A DNA stretch of 64,000 nucleotides from Bacillus badius NBRC 15713 (lineage in GTDB: Bacteria; Bacillota; Bacilli; Bacillales; Domibacillaceae), in assembly GCF_001591605.1 (NCBI RefSeq), contig NZ_BCVF01000005.1, positions 86,798 through 150,797 on the forward strand, written 5' to 3'. Positions 8,711 to 16,533 of the stretch are shown one piece after another. Made by a program: the position numbers and the translations under genes. Every line of letters starts with the position of its first letter. The first letter of the stretch is position 1. The notes beneath the pieces are model-generated. The model saw only the letters and a list, made by a program, of their open reading frames with translations, ran no database searches and was not told where the DNA came from.

Positions 8711-8750
8711 AAAAGGTCATGAAAAATGACTTTTCGGGCCGGCCCTTTTT
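8711..8750 (+). terminator. Terminator region behind the MFS gene
   Basis: AAAAGGTCAT-GAAAA-ATGACTTTT forms a hairpin with one bulge, followed at once by GGGCCGGCCC and five T. The rest of 8751-8927 shows nothing I can support. Confidence 0.6.
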
Positions 8751-8927
8751 CTTTTCGGAAACAGCCGACCTCCATTCCGGCGGACGCTTCCCCTCTGCAC
8801 CATGTCCCTTGGCACGTCGCTCCAGAGCTTTAAATGAAAAATCAAAAAGAGCTCGGAATAAAGTCATTCCGAACCCCTTGGTCGATCAGCTGCACAGCCC
8901 TGTGCATACCAAGGCTGTTTGCTTCAC

Positions 8928-9845
8928 CTATTTTACTTCTTCTCCGACGATTTTCGCCTCTAGCTCTAACTCTACTCCAAATGTTTCCTTGACTTTCTTG
9001 CGGACCATTTCAATCGTGGCAATATAATCAGCCGCTGTTGCATTGTTTTTATTAATGATAAACCCGGCATGCTTCGTTGACACTTCCGCACCGCCGACTC
9101 CTTTTCCTTGCAGGCCGCTGTCCTGGATCAGCTTCCCGGCGAAATAGCCCGGCGGCCGCTTAAAGACACTTCCCACAGACGGATACTCAAGCGGCTGCTT
9201 TGATTCTCTTTGGAATGTCAAATCAGCCATTTTTTCTTTAATTGCAGCCTGGTCGCCTGCTTCAAGCGCAAAAGCCGCTTCGAGAACAATGTCTTTATTT
9301 TTGCTGATAATACTTGTGCGGTAGCCAAGCTCCAGCTCCTCTTTCTTTAAGGTGCGCAGCTCACCCTGTTGGGTCACTACCTTTACATGGTCGATAACAT
9401 CCTTGACCTCGCCGCCGTAAGCACCGGCATTCATAACCATCGCTCCGCCGATTGATCCCGGAATGCCGCAAGCAAATTCCAAGCCCGTTAAACTATTCTC
9501 GCATGCTAAACGAGAAGCGTCCTTAATGTTGGCCCCTCCTTGAGCAATGAGTTGATTTCCCTCAACCCGCAGCCCTGCCAAATGTTTAAATTGCATCACA
9601 ATCCCGCGAATGCCGCCGTCCAAAACGATCACATTTGATCCATTTCCCAACAGGGTAAAGGGCAGCTGATGCGCTTCTTTTAAACGAATGACTTGGGCGA
9701 CCGCTTCATATGTTTCAGGCATGACCAGAAAGTCTGCCTTGCCGCCGATTTTTACTAGCGTATGATCTTTCAGCGGCTCGTCACGCAGGACGTTCTTCTC
9801 GCCGCAAATAGCAACCAGTTCTTTATAAATCTCTTCATTCCGCAT
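8928..9845 (-). CDS. murB: UDP-N-acetylenolpyruvoylglucosamine reductase MurB
   Basis: A FAD enzyme that reduces UDP-GlcNAc-enolpyruvate to UDP-MurNAc in the second committed step of peptidoglycan synthesis. The FAD-binding domain shows LLGNGSNVIVLDGGIRGIV, and the family block GLEFACGIPGSIGGAMVMNAGAYGG (read in parts) is intact. The catalytic Ser lies in the YPSVGSVFK stretch, which has the short type IIb form lacking the extra loop. The start is set by GAGGT 8 nt before the ATG at 9845; an ATG 15 nt further out has no ribosome site. It stands alone rather than in a mur/division cluster, so it may be a second, unlinked paralogue. Confidence 0.92.
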   Translation of the reverse strand: MRNEEIYKELVAICGEKNVLRDEPLKDHTLVKIGGKADFLVMPETYEAVAQVIRLKEAHQLPFTLLGNGSNVIVLDGGIRGIVMQFKHLAGLRVEGNQLIAQGGANIKDASRLACENSLTGLEFACGIPGSIGGAMVMNAGAYGGEVKDVIDHVKVVTQQGELRTLKKEELELGYRTSIISKNKDIVLEAAFALEAGDQAAIKEKMADLTFQRESKQPLEYPSVGSVFKRPPGYFAGKLIQDSGLQGKGVGGAEVSTKHAGFIINKNNATAADYIATIEMVRKKVKETFGVELELEAKIVGEEVK

Positions 9846-10079
9846 ATGTTCATACCTCATTACGTTTATCGTATTATTAAAAAATCTGGTGGAAGAACTA
9901 TTCTTCCCTTTTCCATTCTAGCCAAAAAAAACAGTTTTGGAAAGGGAGACCGCCTATCTGCTCCGATCAGCTCCTTTCTTCATTTATCGATCTATTGTCT
10001 GGCCTTGTTCATTTTTGGCTGGTTGAATAGAGCAAAAAAGAGAAGGTCACTTATACTATATATTGAATGACGAATGGCT

Positions 10080-10463
10080 TCATGACTCTTTTGTGCCATG
10101 TTCTTCTCCTGTGCCCTCTTCCTTCGCCAAACAGTCAAATTGCTTCCAGTCTACGCGCCCGTCTTTCGTAAACACAATACCTTCTTTTTCCAGCAAGCTT
10201 CGCTGCCATTGACGGGAATCAGCATCCGGCACAGCGATTTCCCCTTTTGCATTCACGACCCGATGCCAAGGCAGCTGATATTTCCGGCTCATGGAATGCA
10301 GAATGCGCACCACTTGCCGGGCAGCACGCGGGCTACCCGCCATGCGCGCCACCTGGCCGTATGTGACAACACATCCGGAAGGAATTTTCTTTAAGATACG
10401 AATTACTTCCGCGGTAAACGGTGTTAATTGCTCATTCTTTCCCAAAAAGACACCCCCATACAT
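10080..10463 (-). CDS. Alkyltransferase-like protein (ATL), MGMT fold without the active cysteine
   Basis: A 127-residue protein with the DNA-binding domain of O6-alkylguanine-DNA alkyltransferases. The helix-turn-helix region (TYGQVARMAGSPRAARQVVRIL) with the arginine finger is intact. The usual PCHRV acceptor motif reads PWHRV (about residues 65-69), with Trp in place of Cys. This is diagnostic for ATL proteins, which bind O6-alkylguanine without repairing it and hand it to nucleotide excision repair. GGGGGTG precedes an in-frame TTG at 10445, which may be the true start and would remove six residues. Transcription is monocistronic and minus strand. Confidence 0.9.
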   Translation of the reverse strand: MYGGVFLGKNEQLTPFTAEVIRILKKIPSGCVVTYGQVARMAGSPRAARQVVRILHSMSRKYQLPWHRVVNAKGEIAVPDADSRQWQRSLLEKEGIVFTKDGRVDWKQFDCLAKEEGTGEEHGTKES

Positions 10464-10702
10464 CTATTTCTTTTAATGAAAAAACAACTCCTTCCGAGGA
10501 AACTTTCTTCGCCAGATCAATGGCTTATTTCCCAAGAAATCATTTGATCTCCAACCTTGGAGCTATTTTTATTTTTTGATGCCCGCCTTGTTCATAATAG
10601 GGTAAAGGAAAAAAGGTGACTGCAGACAATATCTCTTTTCTTGGCAAGTCGACCGCAAGAAATAGAGTATCTGTCCACTAGTCTGAAGAAGGAGTGGTTT
10701 TA

Positions 10703-11062
10703 GTGAAACAAATATTGCGGCTTTTATATGGAGCAGGATTTCTTGCTGCGGGTATCCTTCATTTTACGCGCACAGCAGGATTCCAAACGATCATTCCCCG
10801 TCAAATTCCCTTTAAAAAAGAAATTGTGTGGATCACTGGTGTCATGGAAATCTTGTTCGGCGGCTTGCTTCTTATCAACAAGGGTGTCAACTTTGTTGCA
10901 AGGCTGCTGCCGTCCTTCTTAACGGCTGTATTTCCGGCTAACCTTTATATGGCCGCAAAAAATTTGCCGCTCAATGGCAAGCAATTGCCGAAGCCGCTGT
11001 TGTGGGGACGCTTGCCCTTGCAATGGGCATTGATCAAAGGAGCGAAAAAATTAGAGCGCTAG
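10703..11062 (+). CDS. DoxX-like membrane protein
   Basis: A protein of about 119 residues with four membrane segments and the DoxX-like features FLAAGILHF near the N-terminus and TGVMEILFGG in the second helix. Family members are small integral membrane proteins with poorly defined redox or stress roles. The start is chosen at GTG 10703 because AAGGAG (10689-10694) is 8 nt upstream. The basic C-terminus (KGAKKLER) is probably cytosolic. No operon partner is on this strand. Confidence 0.75.
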   Translation: MKQILRLLYGAGFLAAGILHFTRTAGFQTIIPRQIPFKKEIVWITGVMEILFGGLLLINKGVNFVARLLPSFLTAVFPANLYMAAKNLPLNGKQLPKPLLWGRLPLQWALIKGAKKLER

Positions 11063-11103
11063 CTCGCCGGATTCAGGGGAGGCAGCCGCCCTTTAAAACG
11101 GCC

Positions 11104-11547
11104 TTATGCTTCCCCTTCCTCTTTCATCAAGGGACGAGCGGGCTTTGATAAATATAAAAGCTGTGCCCATTGCTCCTTTTCCTTGTAATACTCGGCATAC
11201 TCACTTTTCTGGAGGGGCAAACAATCCGGATGGGTATCATGGAAAGGAAGAGCTGCCGGAACAGGGAAATAGTCCGCTTCCTGCTTGCAATGAGGACAAG
11301 GGAGTGAGGATCTTCCTTCTGGACGTTCGCTTAGGAGCAAGCTGCAGCGAGCCAGCTCGCGTTGATACATCCGGCTTAACCGCCCGCAATGACTGCATTC
11401 ACCGAGCTGATTAAGCTCCGCCAGTTTCCTTTTTTCTTCTTCTTTAACGTCTATACGCCTCATTAAACATTCAAGTAATCGATAAACTAAAAAACCGGCT
11501 GTCGGCATTCCAATTAAGCAGACTAAAAGTGTCAGGAACTGGTTCAA
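11104..11547 (-). CDS. Membrane-anchored zinc-ribbon-like protein of unknown function
   Basis: A protein of about 147 residues. One N-terminal membrane helix (about residues 4-24) is followed by a charged segment, then CSHC and CPHC pairs about 35-40 residues apart, which likely bind one zinc ion. The C-terminal third is acidic and aromatic with no recognised motif. Start at TTG 11547 is preferred because AAGGAG lies 9 nt before it; a TTG 21 nt upstream has none. The gene lies downstream of hutH on the same strand but beyond its terminator, and I see no functional link. Confidence 0.55.
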   Translation of the reverse strand: MNQFLTLLVCLIGMPTAGFLVYRLLECLMRRIDVKEEEKRKLAELNQLGECSHCGRLSRMYQRELARCSLLLSERPEGRSSLPCPHCKQEADYFPVPAALPFHDTHPDCLPLQKSEYAEYYKEKEQWAQLLYLSKPARPLMKEEGEA

Positions 11548-11650
11548 CTTGATCGTCTCCTTCTGCAAATTGGCTTCGTTCAGATCTTTTACATGGATTC
11601 TCTCTCATCATACCACATTCGCACTTTTTGAAAGAGGCAGGGTCTAACCG

Positions 11651-11690
11651 AAAAAAACCGCCGATTCTTTAAAAGAACCGGCAGCTTTTT
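11651..11690 (-). terminator. Intrinsic terminator of hutH
   Basis: On the minus strand a GCCGGTTCTTTT / AAAGAATCGGC stem (11660-11682) is followed by a run of seven T. The hutH stop is directly upstream, so transcription ends here and does not continue into hutU. Confidence 0.8.
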
Positions 11691-11695
11691 CAGTT

Positions 11696-13216
11696 TCAAG
11701 CGAGGTCAGACACCCTTTTTTTGAGACGTTCAGCAGTAATTGGGTGAAGGGCCTGGTTCATCCTTTCCATGTCCTCCGAGAACACTCGATCCTTCTTTAT
11801 ACTTGGCACGATGCTGCGCAGCTGTTCCCATTTAGCGCGGAGCTTCGGGGAAGATTTTTCTATTCCCCTGTATTCCAATGCCTGCATGGCACAAATACAC
11901 TCAATCGCCAGCACGCGTCGGGCGTTTTGGATAATCAAACCGGCGTGGCGGGCGGCGATCGTTCCCATGCTTACATGGTCTTCCTGGTTAGCCGAGGACG
12001 GGATCGAATCAACGCTTGCCGGATGAGCTAAAGTTTTATTTTCCGATACAAGAGAAGCAGCGGCATACTGCATAATCATTGCACCAGACTGCAGACCGGG
12101 GGCCGGGCTTAAGAATGGGGGCAGATCATTTAACTGCGGATTCACAAGCCTCTCAATCCGCCGCTCAGAAATATTAGCCAGTTCGGCTACGGCTATTTTC
12201 ATAAAATCCATTGCCAAGGCAATCGGCTGGCCATGGAAATTGCCGCCTGAAATCACAAGAGCGCCTCCTTCAAAAATAAGCGGGTTATCGGTAGCCGCAT
12301 TGATTTCAATTTCCAGCTTCTCCTTCACATAATCCAGCGCCTGCCAGGAAGCACCATGCACTTGCGGAATGCAGCGGATAGAATAGGCATCCTGCACCCG
12401 CTTTTCACCCTGGCGTGTGATGAGCCCGCTGTCCTCCAGCCATTCGCTGATGCGCTGAGCAACAGCAAGCTGCTGCGGATAGCCTCTGGCTTCATGAATA
12501 GCTGGATGAAACGCATCGATAATTCCTTCGAGTCCCTCCATCGTCAAAGCAGCAATCCATTCACTGTCATAGGCCAGCTGTTCTGCTTCCAAATAGTTGA
12601 TAACTCCCATCGCTGTCATTGCTTGTGTGCCGTTAATAAGAGCCAGCCCTTCTTTTGCCTGCAAAACAATCGGTTCAATTCCTTTTTTCTGAAGCACAGC
12701 AGCACACTCTACAGGTTCGCCATTCTCCCCATGCACCTTGCCTTCACCGATCAACACAAGGGCAAGGTGCGAAAGCGGGGCCAAATCTCCCGATGCTCCG
12801 AGCGAGCCTTGCTGGGGAATGTACGGGTGCACAGCTTCATTGATCAGCGCCGCCAACGTTTCCACTACTGCCGGGCGAACACCGGAAAAACCTTTCAACA
12901 AAGCATTTAAGCGCAGCACCATCATAGCGCGGGAAACCACTTCAGGAAAGGGATGTCCGATTCCGCAGGCATGCGAGCGGATTAAATTGAGCTGCAGCTC
13001 CTGGACATCTTCTTCGTTGATGACTACATCACTGAATTTTCCAAAGCCTGTTGTAATGCCATAGATTGTCTTTTTCTCTTTAACAATTTGCTCCACTGCC
13101 CGCCGGCTTTTGAGTACCCGTTCCATACTATCCTTGGAAATAACAACTTTCTCCTGCTCGAAGCAAATTCGTTTCACCTGTTCAACCGTTAAAGATCCTC
13201 CCGTTAACTCAACCAT
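11696..13216 (-). CDS. hutH: Histidine ammonia-lyase
   Basis: This 506-residue enzyme deaminates L-histidine to urocanate, the first step of histidine use. The MIO prosthetic group forms from Ala141-Ser142-Gly143 in [14 protein letters not shown]. The N-terminal [10 protein letters not shown] block and the C-terminal QEDHVSMG block are also present. Start is the ATG after GGGGGAGCAGG. It lies downstream of hutP on the same strand, separated by the HutP-type antiterminator, so expression should need HutP plus histidine. In B. subtilis hutU, hutI, hutG and hutM follow directly; here a terminator closes the unit after hutH. Confidence 0.96.
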   Translation of the reverse strand: MVELTGGSLTVEQVKRICFEQEKVVISKDSMERVLKSRRAVEQIVKEKKTIYGITTGFGKFSDVVINEEDVQELQLNLIRSHACGIGHPFPEVVSRAMMVLRLNALLKGFSGVRPAVVETLAALINEAVHPYIPQQGSLGASGDLAPLSHLALVLIGEGKVHGENGEPVECAAVLQKKGIEPIVLQAKEGLALINGTQAMTAMGVINYLEAEQLAYDSEWIAALTMEGLEGIIDAFHPAIHEARGYPQQLAVAQRISEWLEDSGLITRQGEKRVQDAYSIRCIPQVHGASWQALDYVKEKLEIEINAATDNPLIFEGGALVISGGNFHGQPIALAMDFMKIAVAELANISERRIERLVNPQLNDLPPFLSPAPGLQSGAMIMQYAAASLVSENKTLAHPASVDSIPSSANQEDHVSMGTIAARHAGLIIQNARRVLAIECICAMQALEYRGIEKSSPKLRAKWEQLRSIVPSIKKDRVFSEDMERMNQALHPITAERLKKRVSDLA

Positions 13217-13288
13217 TTCCTGCTCCCCCTTTTTTCCATGTCAACCTGTTGCCTGAAACGCCGGTCTTGCCGCTTTGTTTCTGACAAT

Positions 13289-13352
13289 AGAAAAGGAGGC
13301 GATAATGGCCTATTTAAATAAGCCATCATCACCTCCTAACATCTCGTTACTA
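13289..13352 (-). promoter_or_regulatory. hut leader: HutP recognition motif and terminator
   Basis: On the minus strand, TAG-TAAC-GAG-ATGT-TAG (13336-13352) gives three NAG triplets spaced by exactly four nucleotides, the rule for HutP RNA binding. The last triplet abuts a terminator whose arms are GGAGGTGAT.ATGGC and GCCAT.ATCGCCTCC (13295-13336), with TTTTC after it. HutP bound with histidine and Mg2+ should open this terminator and let transcription enter hutH. I could not find the second NAG cluster known from B. subtilis. Confidence 0.85.
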
Positions 13353-13467
13353 TAGGTTATGATTATTCTATTCAGTTGACTCGTTGCTTGATACAGCCGG
13401 CATTCAAGGTCGATGCAACTAGTTGCCCGCATCGCTGCCTCTATAGGCGGCCTCTGTTATAAGCTCT

Positions 13468-13905
13468 TTAAATATGATTAATGCCGAGACCAATCGCCTC
13501 ATGCTCCAATCCTTTTACCGGCGCGCCGATCGTCCCGTAAAAAGCGACCGCCAGCCACTCTCCCTCGCCTGCTTCTTTGTACGGCTTTCCCCGCACTACA
13601 GCAAAGCGAAGTCCTACGGTTCTCATCATCTCACCTATGGCCAGCTGCCCTCTCGTCACTCCTTCAAGCGCTTCAAGAATGGCATGATACAGGGCATGCG
13701 TCTCCCTGTATCTATTCTCTTCAATGAGCTGATGCCTTTTCACCGCCGTCTCTACAGCTGAAATCACCTTCTGTGTGTTCATGGAGCCTACTTTGCCCTG
13801 GCAGAAGGACACTTGATCAAGCATCTCTTCAAACAAGCGGCCCTCCTCATCGCTTAACATGGCCAGCAAGGTGGCAATTTTGCCGATTTTTATTGTCTGT
13901 GACAT
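13468..13905 (-). CDS. hutP: Hut operon positive regulator HutP (RNA-binding antiterminator)
   Basis: A 145-residue HutP, close to the 148 of B. subtilis. It forms a hexamer that binds L-histidine and Mg2+ and then NAG-repeat RNA. The metal-binding histidines are conserved: His70 and His74 in THALYH and His135 in LEHEAIGLGINHI, corresponding to 73, 77 and 138 in B. subtilis. GGCGGTGG lies before the ATG. It is the first gene of a hutP-hutH unit with its own promoter at 13955-13984. Confidence 0.95.
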   Translation of the reverse strand: MSQTIKIGKIATLLAMLSDEEGRLFEEMLDQVSFCQGKVGSMNTQKVISAVETAVKRHQLIEENRYRETHALYHAILEALEGVTRGQLAIGEMMRTVGLRFAVVRGKPYKEAGEGEWLAVAFYGTIGAPVKGLEHEAIGLGINHI

Positions 13906-13954
13906 GTAACCACCGCCAAAGTCTGAAAATAAAAAACTTTCATTACTTATACTT

Positions 13955-13984
13955 ATTATAATCGCAGCTAAAAATGCTCGTCAA
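13955..13984 (-). promoter_or_regulatory. Sigma-A promoter of hutP-hutH
   Basis: On the minus strand, -35 TTGACG (13979-13984) and -10 TATAAT (13955-13960) are separated by 18 bp. It lies about 50 bp before the hutP start. I did not find a convincing cre site over it. Confidence 0.85.
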
Positions 13985-14057
13985 TTATTATTTGGAAAAT
14001 TTTAGTATATTACCATGTTATCAGAGTAAAGAGCTTTTCCTGGGATAAAAAAACAGT

Positions 14058-14093
14058 TAAGGGAAGGCATGCTTTTGAGGCTGCCTTCCCTTA
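14058..14093. terminator. Bidirectional intrinsic terminator
   Basis: TAAGGGAAGGCA (14058-14069) pairs with TGCCTTCCCTTA (14082-14093). T-runs flank it on both strands. It ends the minus-strand membrane-protein gene at 14127. Confidence 0.85.
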
Positions 14094-14126
14094 GTCTTTT
14101 CTTTTTCACAGATGAAGCCAATGCCA

Positions 14127-14561
14127 TTACCATACATTCGGCTTCGCGGTCATAAACCAGAGCATGAGCAACAATAAAAAGATATACATCCACACAGAAC
14201 GGTGAAGCTTGTCCATAAGCACTTGTTTATTTGCACCGGGCTCCTCAAATCTTCGCAATGTCGGTGAAAACGCCCGGGCGAGAAAAAATACCGAACTGAA
14301 CATTATGATCACTGTCATGACCACCCAGGATGTCATCCACGGCCACGGCCCATCTATAAGAAGCAAAATACCGGAGGCCACCAATACATGGCCCGCGTGC
14401 TTCACCACTCTGACAGAGACGGTGAATACATGAATATAAGCCCGCTGCGCCTCGGCTCCGGCTGCCCGCATGTTTTTAATCACTGCGAGCAGCACGAAAA
14501 ACGGGCCGATTGATGCAACGGCGCTAACAATATGTGTATACACAAGAAGTTGATAATACAT
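14127..14561 (-). CDS. Integral membrane protein, DUF2269-like
   Basis: A 144-residue protein with four membrane helices. Conserved His residues lie in the first helix (YTHIVSAVASIGPFF) and the second (VKHAGHVLVASG), a layout seen in DUF2269-type proteins and other small haem- or copper-associated membrane proteins. The family assignment is from pattern only. It starts 20 bp after the ASCH gene stop on the same strand, so the two may be co-transcribed. Function unknown. Confidence 0.6.
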   Translation of the reverse strand: MYYQLLVYTHIVSAVASIGPFFVLLAVIKNMRAAGAEAQRAYIHVFTVSVRVVKHAGHVLVASGILLLIDGPWPWMTSWVVMTVIIMFSSVFFLARAFSPTLRRFEEPGANKQVLMDKLHRSVWMYIFLLLLMLWFMTAKPNVW

Positions 14562-14581
14562 AGTCCGTCCTTACTATTACG

Positions 14582-14938
14582 TTATTTCTTTACAGGCTGA
14601 AATTCATGCACCCACACTTTCATGCTGGGCAGCCAAGGCATGCCTGGATGTATGGATAGAATCGATTCCTTATATTTTTCCAAGCTTTCATATCCCTCTT
14701 GCTTTGCTTGCTCATCGGTCAGCTCGCCAAGCGACTGGGAATATACACGCTCTACGACAAAGTCTTTCCCTTGCAGCGTCATAACCTCGCCAATATCAGC
14801 GTATCTTCCATTGCGGCGCGTAGCCGTTTTTTGTCCGTTAAGCACCTTTTCAACATCTGCCGGAAGCGTCACTAACCGTTCAATCGTGCATGTTTTCGGG
14901 GGTAAATTAGTATTGTCCTTCTCGTTCGTCATCGGCAA
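14582..14938 (-). CDS. ASCH/PUA-like domain protein
   Basis: A 118-residue protein with a probable ASCH fold. The segment VEKVLNGQKTATRRNGRYADIGEVMTL (read in parts) has the charged TATRR and G-x-x-x-T pattern of the ASCH group, and it ends in VWVHEFQPV. ASCH domains bind RNA or act as small nucleoside amidohydrolases such as N4-acetylcytidine hydrolase. I cannot choose between these. The family call is by pattern, and no RNA partner is evident. Confidence 0.55.
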   Translation of the reverse strand: MPMTNEKDNTNLPPKTCTIERLVTLPADVEKVLNGQKTATRRNGRYADIGEVMTLQGKDFVVERVYSQSLGELTDEQAKQEGYESLEKYKESILSIHPGMPWLPSMKVWVHEFQPVKK

Positions 14939-15028
14939 AACCCACCTTTGCTAATAGAATTCCATTTCATTATACTCCATCTGCCGGCAGCCGCAAAAAC
15001 ATCAGACTTCCCTGAGAGAAAAAGAGAA

Positions 15029-15125
15029 GCGTGCATATTTTTATCATTTCCGTGCATAAATTGGCTGGGATCGCGCATAAATCCAGCTGATCCGCGCATA
15101 AAATGACTAATTCCGCTTATAAAAG
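15029..15125. repeat. Short array of a degenerate 21-bp repeat
   Basis: Five copies of a unit centred on CCGNGCATAAA recur with exact 21-bp phase: GCATA at 15033, 15054, 15075 and 15096, and TTATA at 15117. Read on the minus strand the units give a seven-residue pattern (FMRGSAG, FMRDPSQ, FMHGNDK), but there is no ribosome site, so I do not call a gene. Beyond it, up to 15305, I see nothing else. Confidence 0.65.
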
Positions 15126-15311
15126 AAGCCGCAACGCTCAATAGCCGGCATTAGAGGTTGCTCATTCCCCAAATAAAGGCTCCCCTAGTTTTCTTTTCTA
15201 TATTTTGTTGTTAAACTAATTAAGCTGGCTCATTTATTGTATTCATACTTACTTCCCAGCATCACTTCTAAACAGCATGTTTGATTATTTAACAAAATTG
15301 GAGGAATGGTC

Positions 15312-16478
15312 ATGCCGGAAACGAAAAAAGCCTTGCCTATTTTATTTATTGTCATGTTTCTTGTTATGGTCGGCTTCGGGATCATTATTCCTGTGCTGCC
15401 GTTTTACGCCGAAAATATCGGCGCTTCGCCTACACAGCTCGGCCTCCTTATGGCTGTCTATTCATTAATGCAGCTGCTGTTCGCGCCGATGTGGGGCCGG
15501 GTATCTGACCGCATTGGCAGAAAGCCGGTTATCATGATTGGAATTTTTGGCCTTGCCCTTTCTTTTTTCCTGATGGGGATTTCTTCTTCGCTATGGATGC
15601 TGTTTGCAGCAAGGATTATTGGCGGTATCTTATCTGCTGCCAATATGCCTACAGTAATGGCCTATGCGGCTGACATCACCACGCCGGAGGAACGCGGCAA
15701 AGGGATGGGAGTGATCGGCGCTGCTACCGGGCTCGGCTTCATTTTCGGCCCGGCTATCGGCGGAGTGTTCTCAAAAGAAAGCTTGAGCATGCCTTTTTAT
15801 ATTGCTGGAGCGTCTTCATTGTTCACTTTCTTTCTCGTTCTCTTCGTGCTGAAAGAATCATTGGCGCCTGAAAACCGGCACGGAACACACAGCGAAAGGG
15901 AACCGCTTCGCCGGGCCATGCGCGGTCCTGTCTCTATCCTGTTGGTGCTGCAGTTATTCATTTCGTTGTCATTATCTGGCCTAGAGGCGACGTTTGCTTA
16001 CTACGGCGCCAAAAAAGCCGGACTTGAAAGCGTCAATTTAGGCTATATCTTTATGATTATGGGCTTTGCCAGCGCAATTGTACAGGGAGGGCTCGTTGGC
16101 AGACTAACGAAGAAGTTCAGTGAAGGATTCGTCATTCAGCTGGGCATCGCGATTTCAGCAATTGGCTTCGGTCTGATCCTGCTCACTAACAATTTTGCCA
16201 CTGCCGCTATTTTCCTTACGATCTTCGGAATTGGCAACGGCATGATTCGTCCGGGAGTCTCTGCCCTGCTGACGAAAACATCAAAGAGCGGACATGGCAG
16301 TGCGACAGGCCTGCTGTCATCCTTTGATTCACTTGGCCGGATCGCTGGCCCTCCGTTAGGCGGCTGGCTGTTCTCGCTCGCGATCGGTCTGCCATATATT
16401 TCTGGCATCCTCTTGTCCGTTATCGCTTTTATGTTATATCGCTTCTACACTAGCCAGGCGAGAAAGATTGCCCATTAA
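15312..16478 (+). CDS. MFS multidrug efflux transporter (Bmr/Blt/NorA-like)
   Basis: A protein of about 388 residues with 12 membrane helices and DHA1 drug-exporter signatures: GFGIIIPVLPFY in TM1, LFAPMWGRVSDRIGRKPVI for loop 2-3, and the antiporter motif C-like GLGFIFGPAIGG in TM5. Family members expel lipophilic cations, fluoroquinolones and similar drugs with proton exchange. The start at 15312 has GGAGG 7 nt upstream; an ATG two codons earlier is too close to it. No MerR or TetR regulator is adjacent. It shares the strong terminator at 16484-16533 with the convergent SLH gene. Confidence 0.88.
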   Translation: MPETKKALPILFIVMFLVMVGFGIIIPVLPFYAENIGASPTQLGLLMAVYSLMQLLFAPMWGRVSDRIGRKPVIMIGIFGLALSFFLMGISSSLWMLFAARIIGGILSAANMPTVMAYAADITTPEERGKGMGVIGAATGLGFIFGPAIGGVFSKESLSMPFYIAGASSLFTFFLVLFVLKESLAPENRHGTHSEREPLRRAMRGPVSILLVLQLFISLSLSGLEATFAYYGAKKAGLESVNLGYIFMIMGFASAIVQGGLVGRLTKKFSEGFVIQLGIAISAIGFGLILLTNNFATAAIFLTIFGIGNGMIRPGVSALLTKTSKSGHGSATGLLSSFDSLGRIAGPPLGGWLFSLAIGLPYISGILLSVIAFMLYRFYTSQARKIAH

Positions 16479-16483
16479 AAAAG

Positions 16484-16533
16484 AAAAAAAGCTGTCCCGC
16501 GGCCAATCAAATTTGGCTGGGACAGCTTTTTTT
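16484..16533. terminator. Strong bidirectional terminator
   Basis: The AAAAAAAGCTGTCCC arm pairs with GGGACAGCTTTTTTT, and the stem continues through GCCAA/TTGGC to a short loop. It lies between the convergent MFS and SLH genes. Confidence 0.92.

Noticed and set aside
14929..15141. Minus-strand reading frame coding FMRxxxx seven-residue repeats
   Set aside because: It has no ribosome site, and the repeat is better explained as a 21-bp DNA repeat in an intergenic gap.
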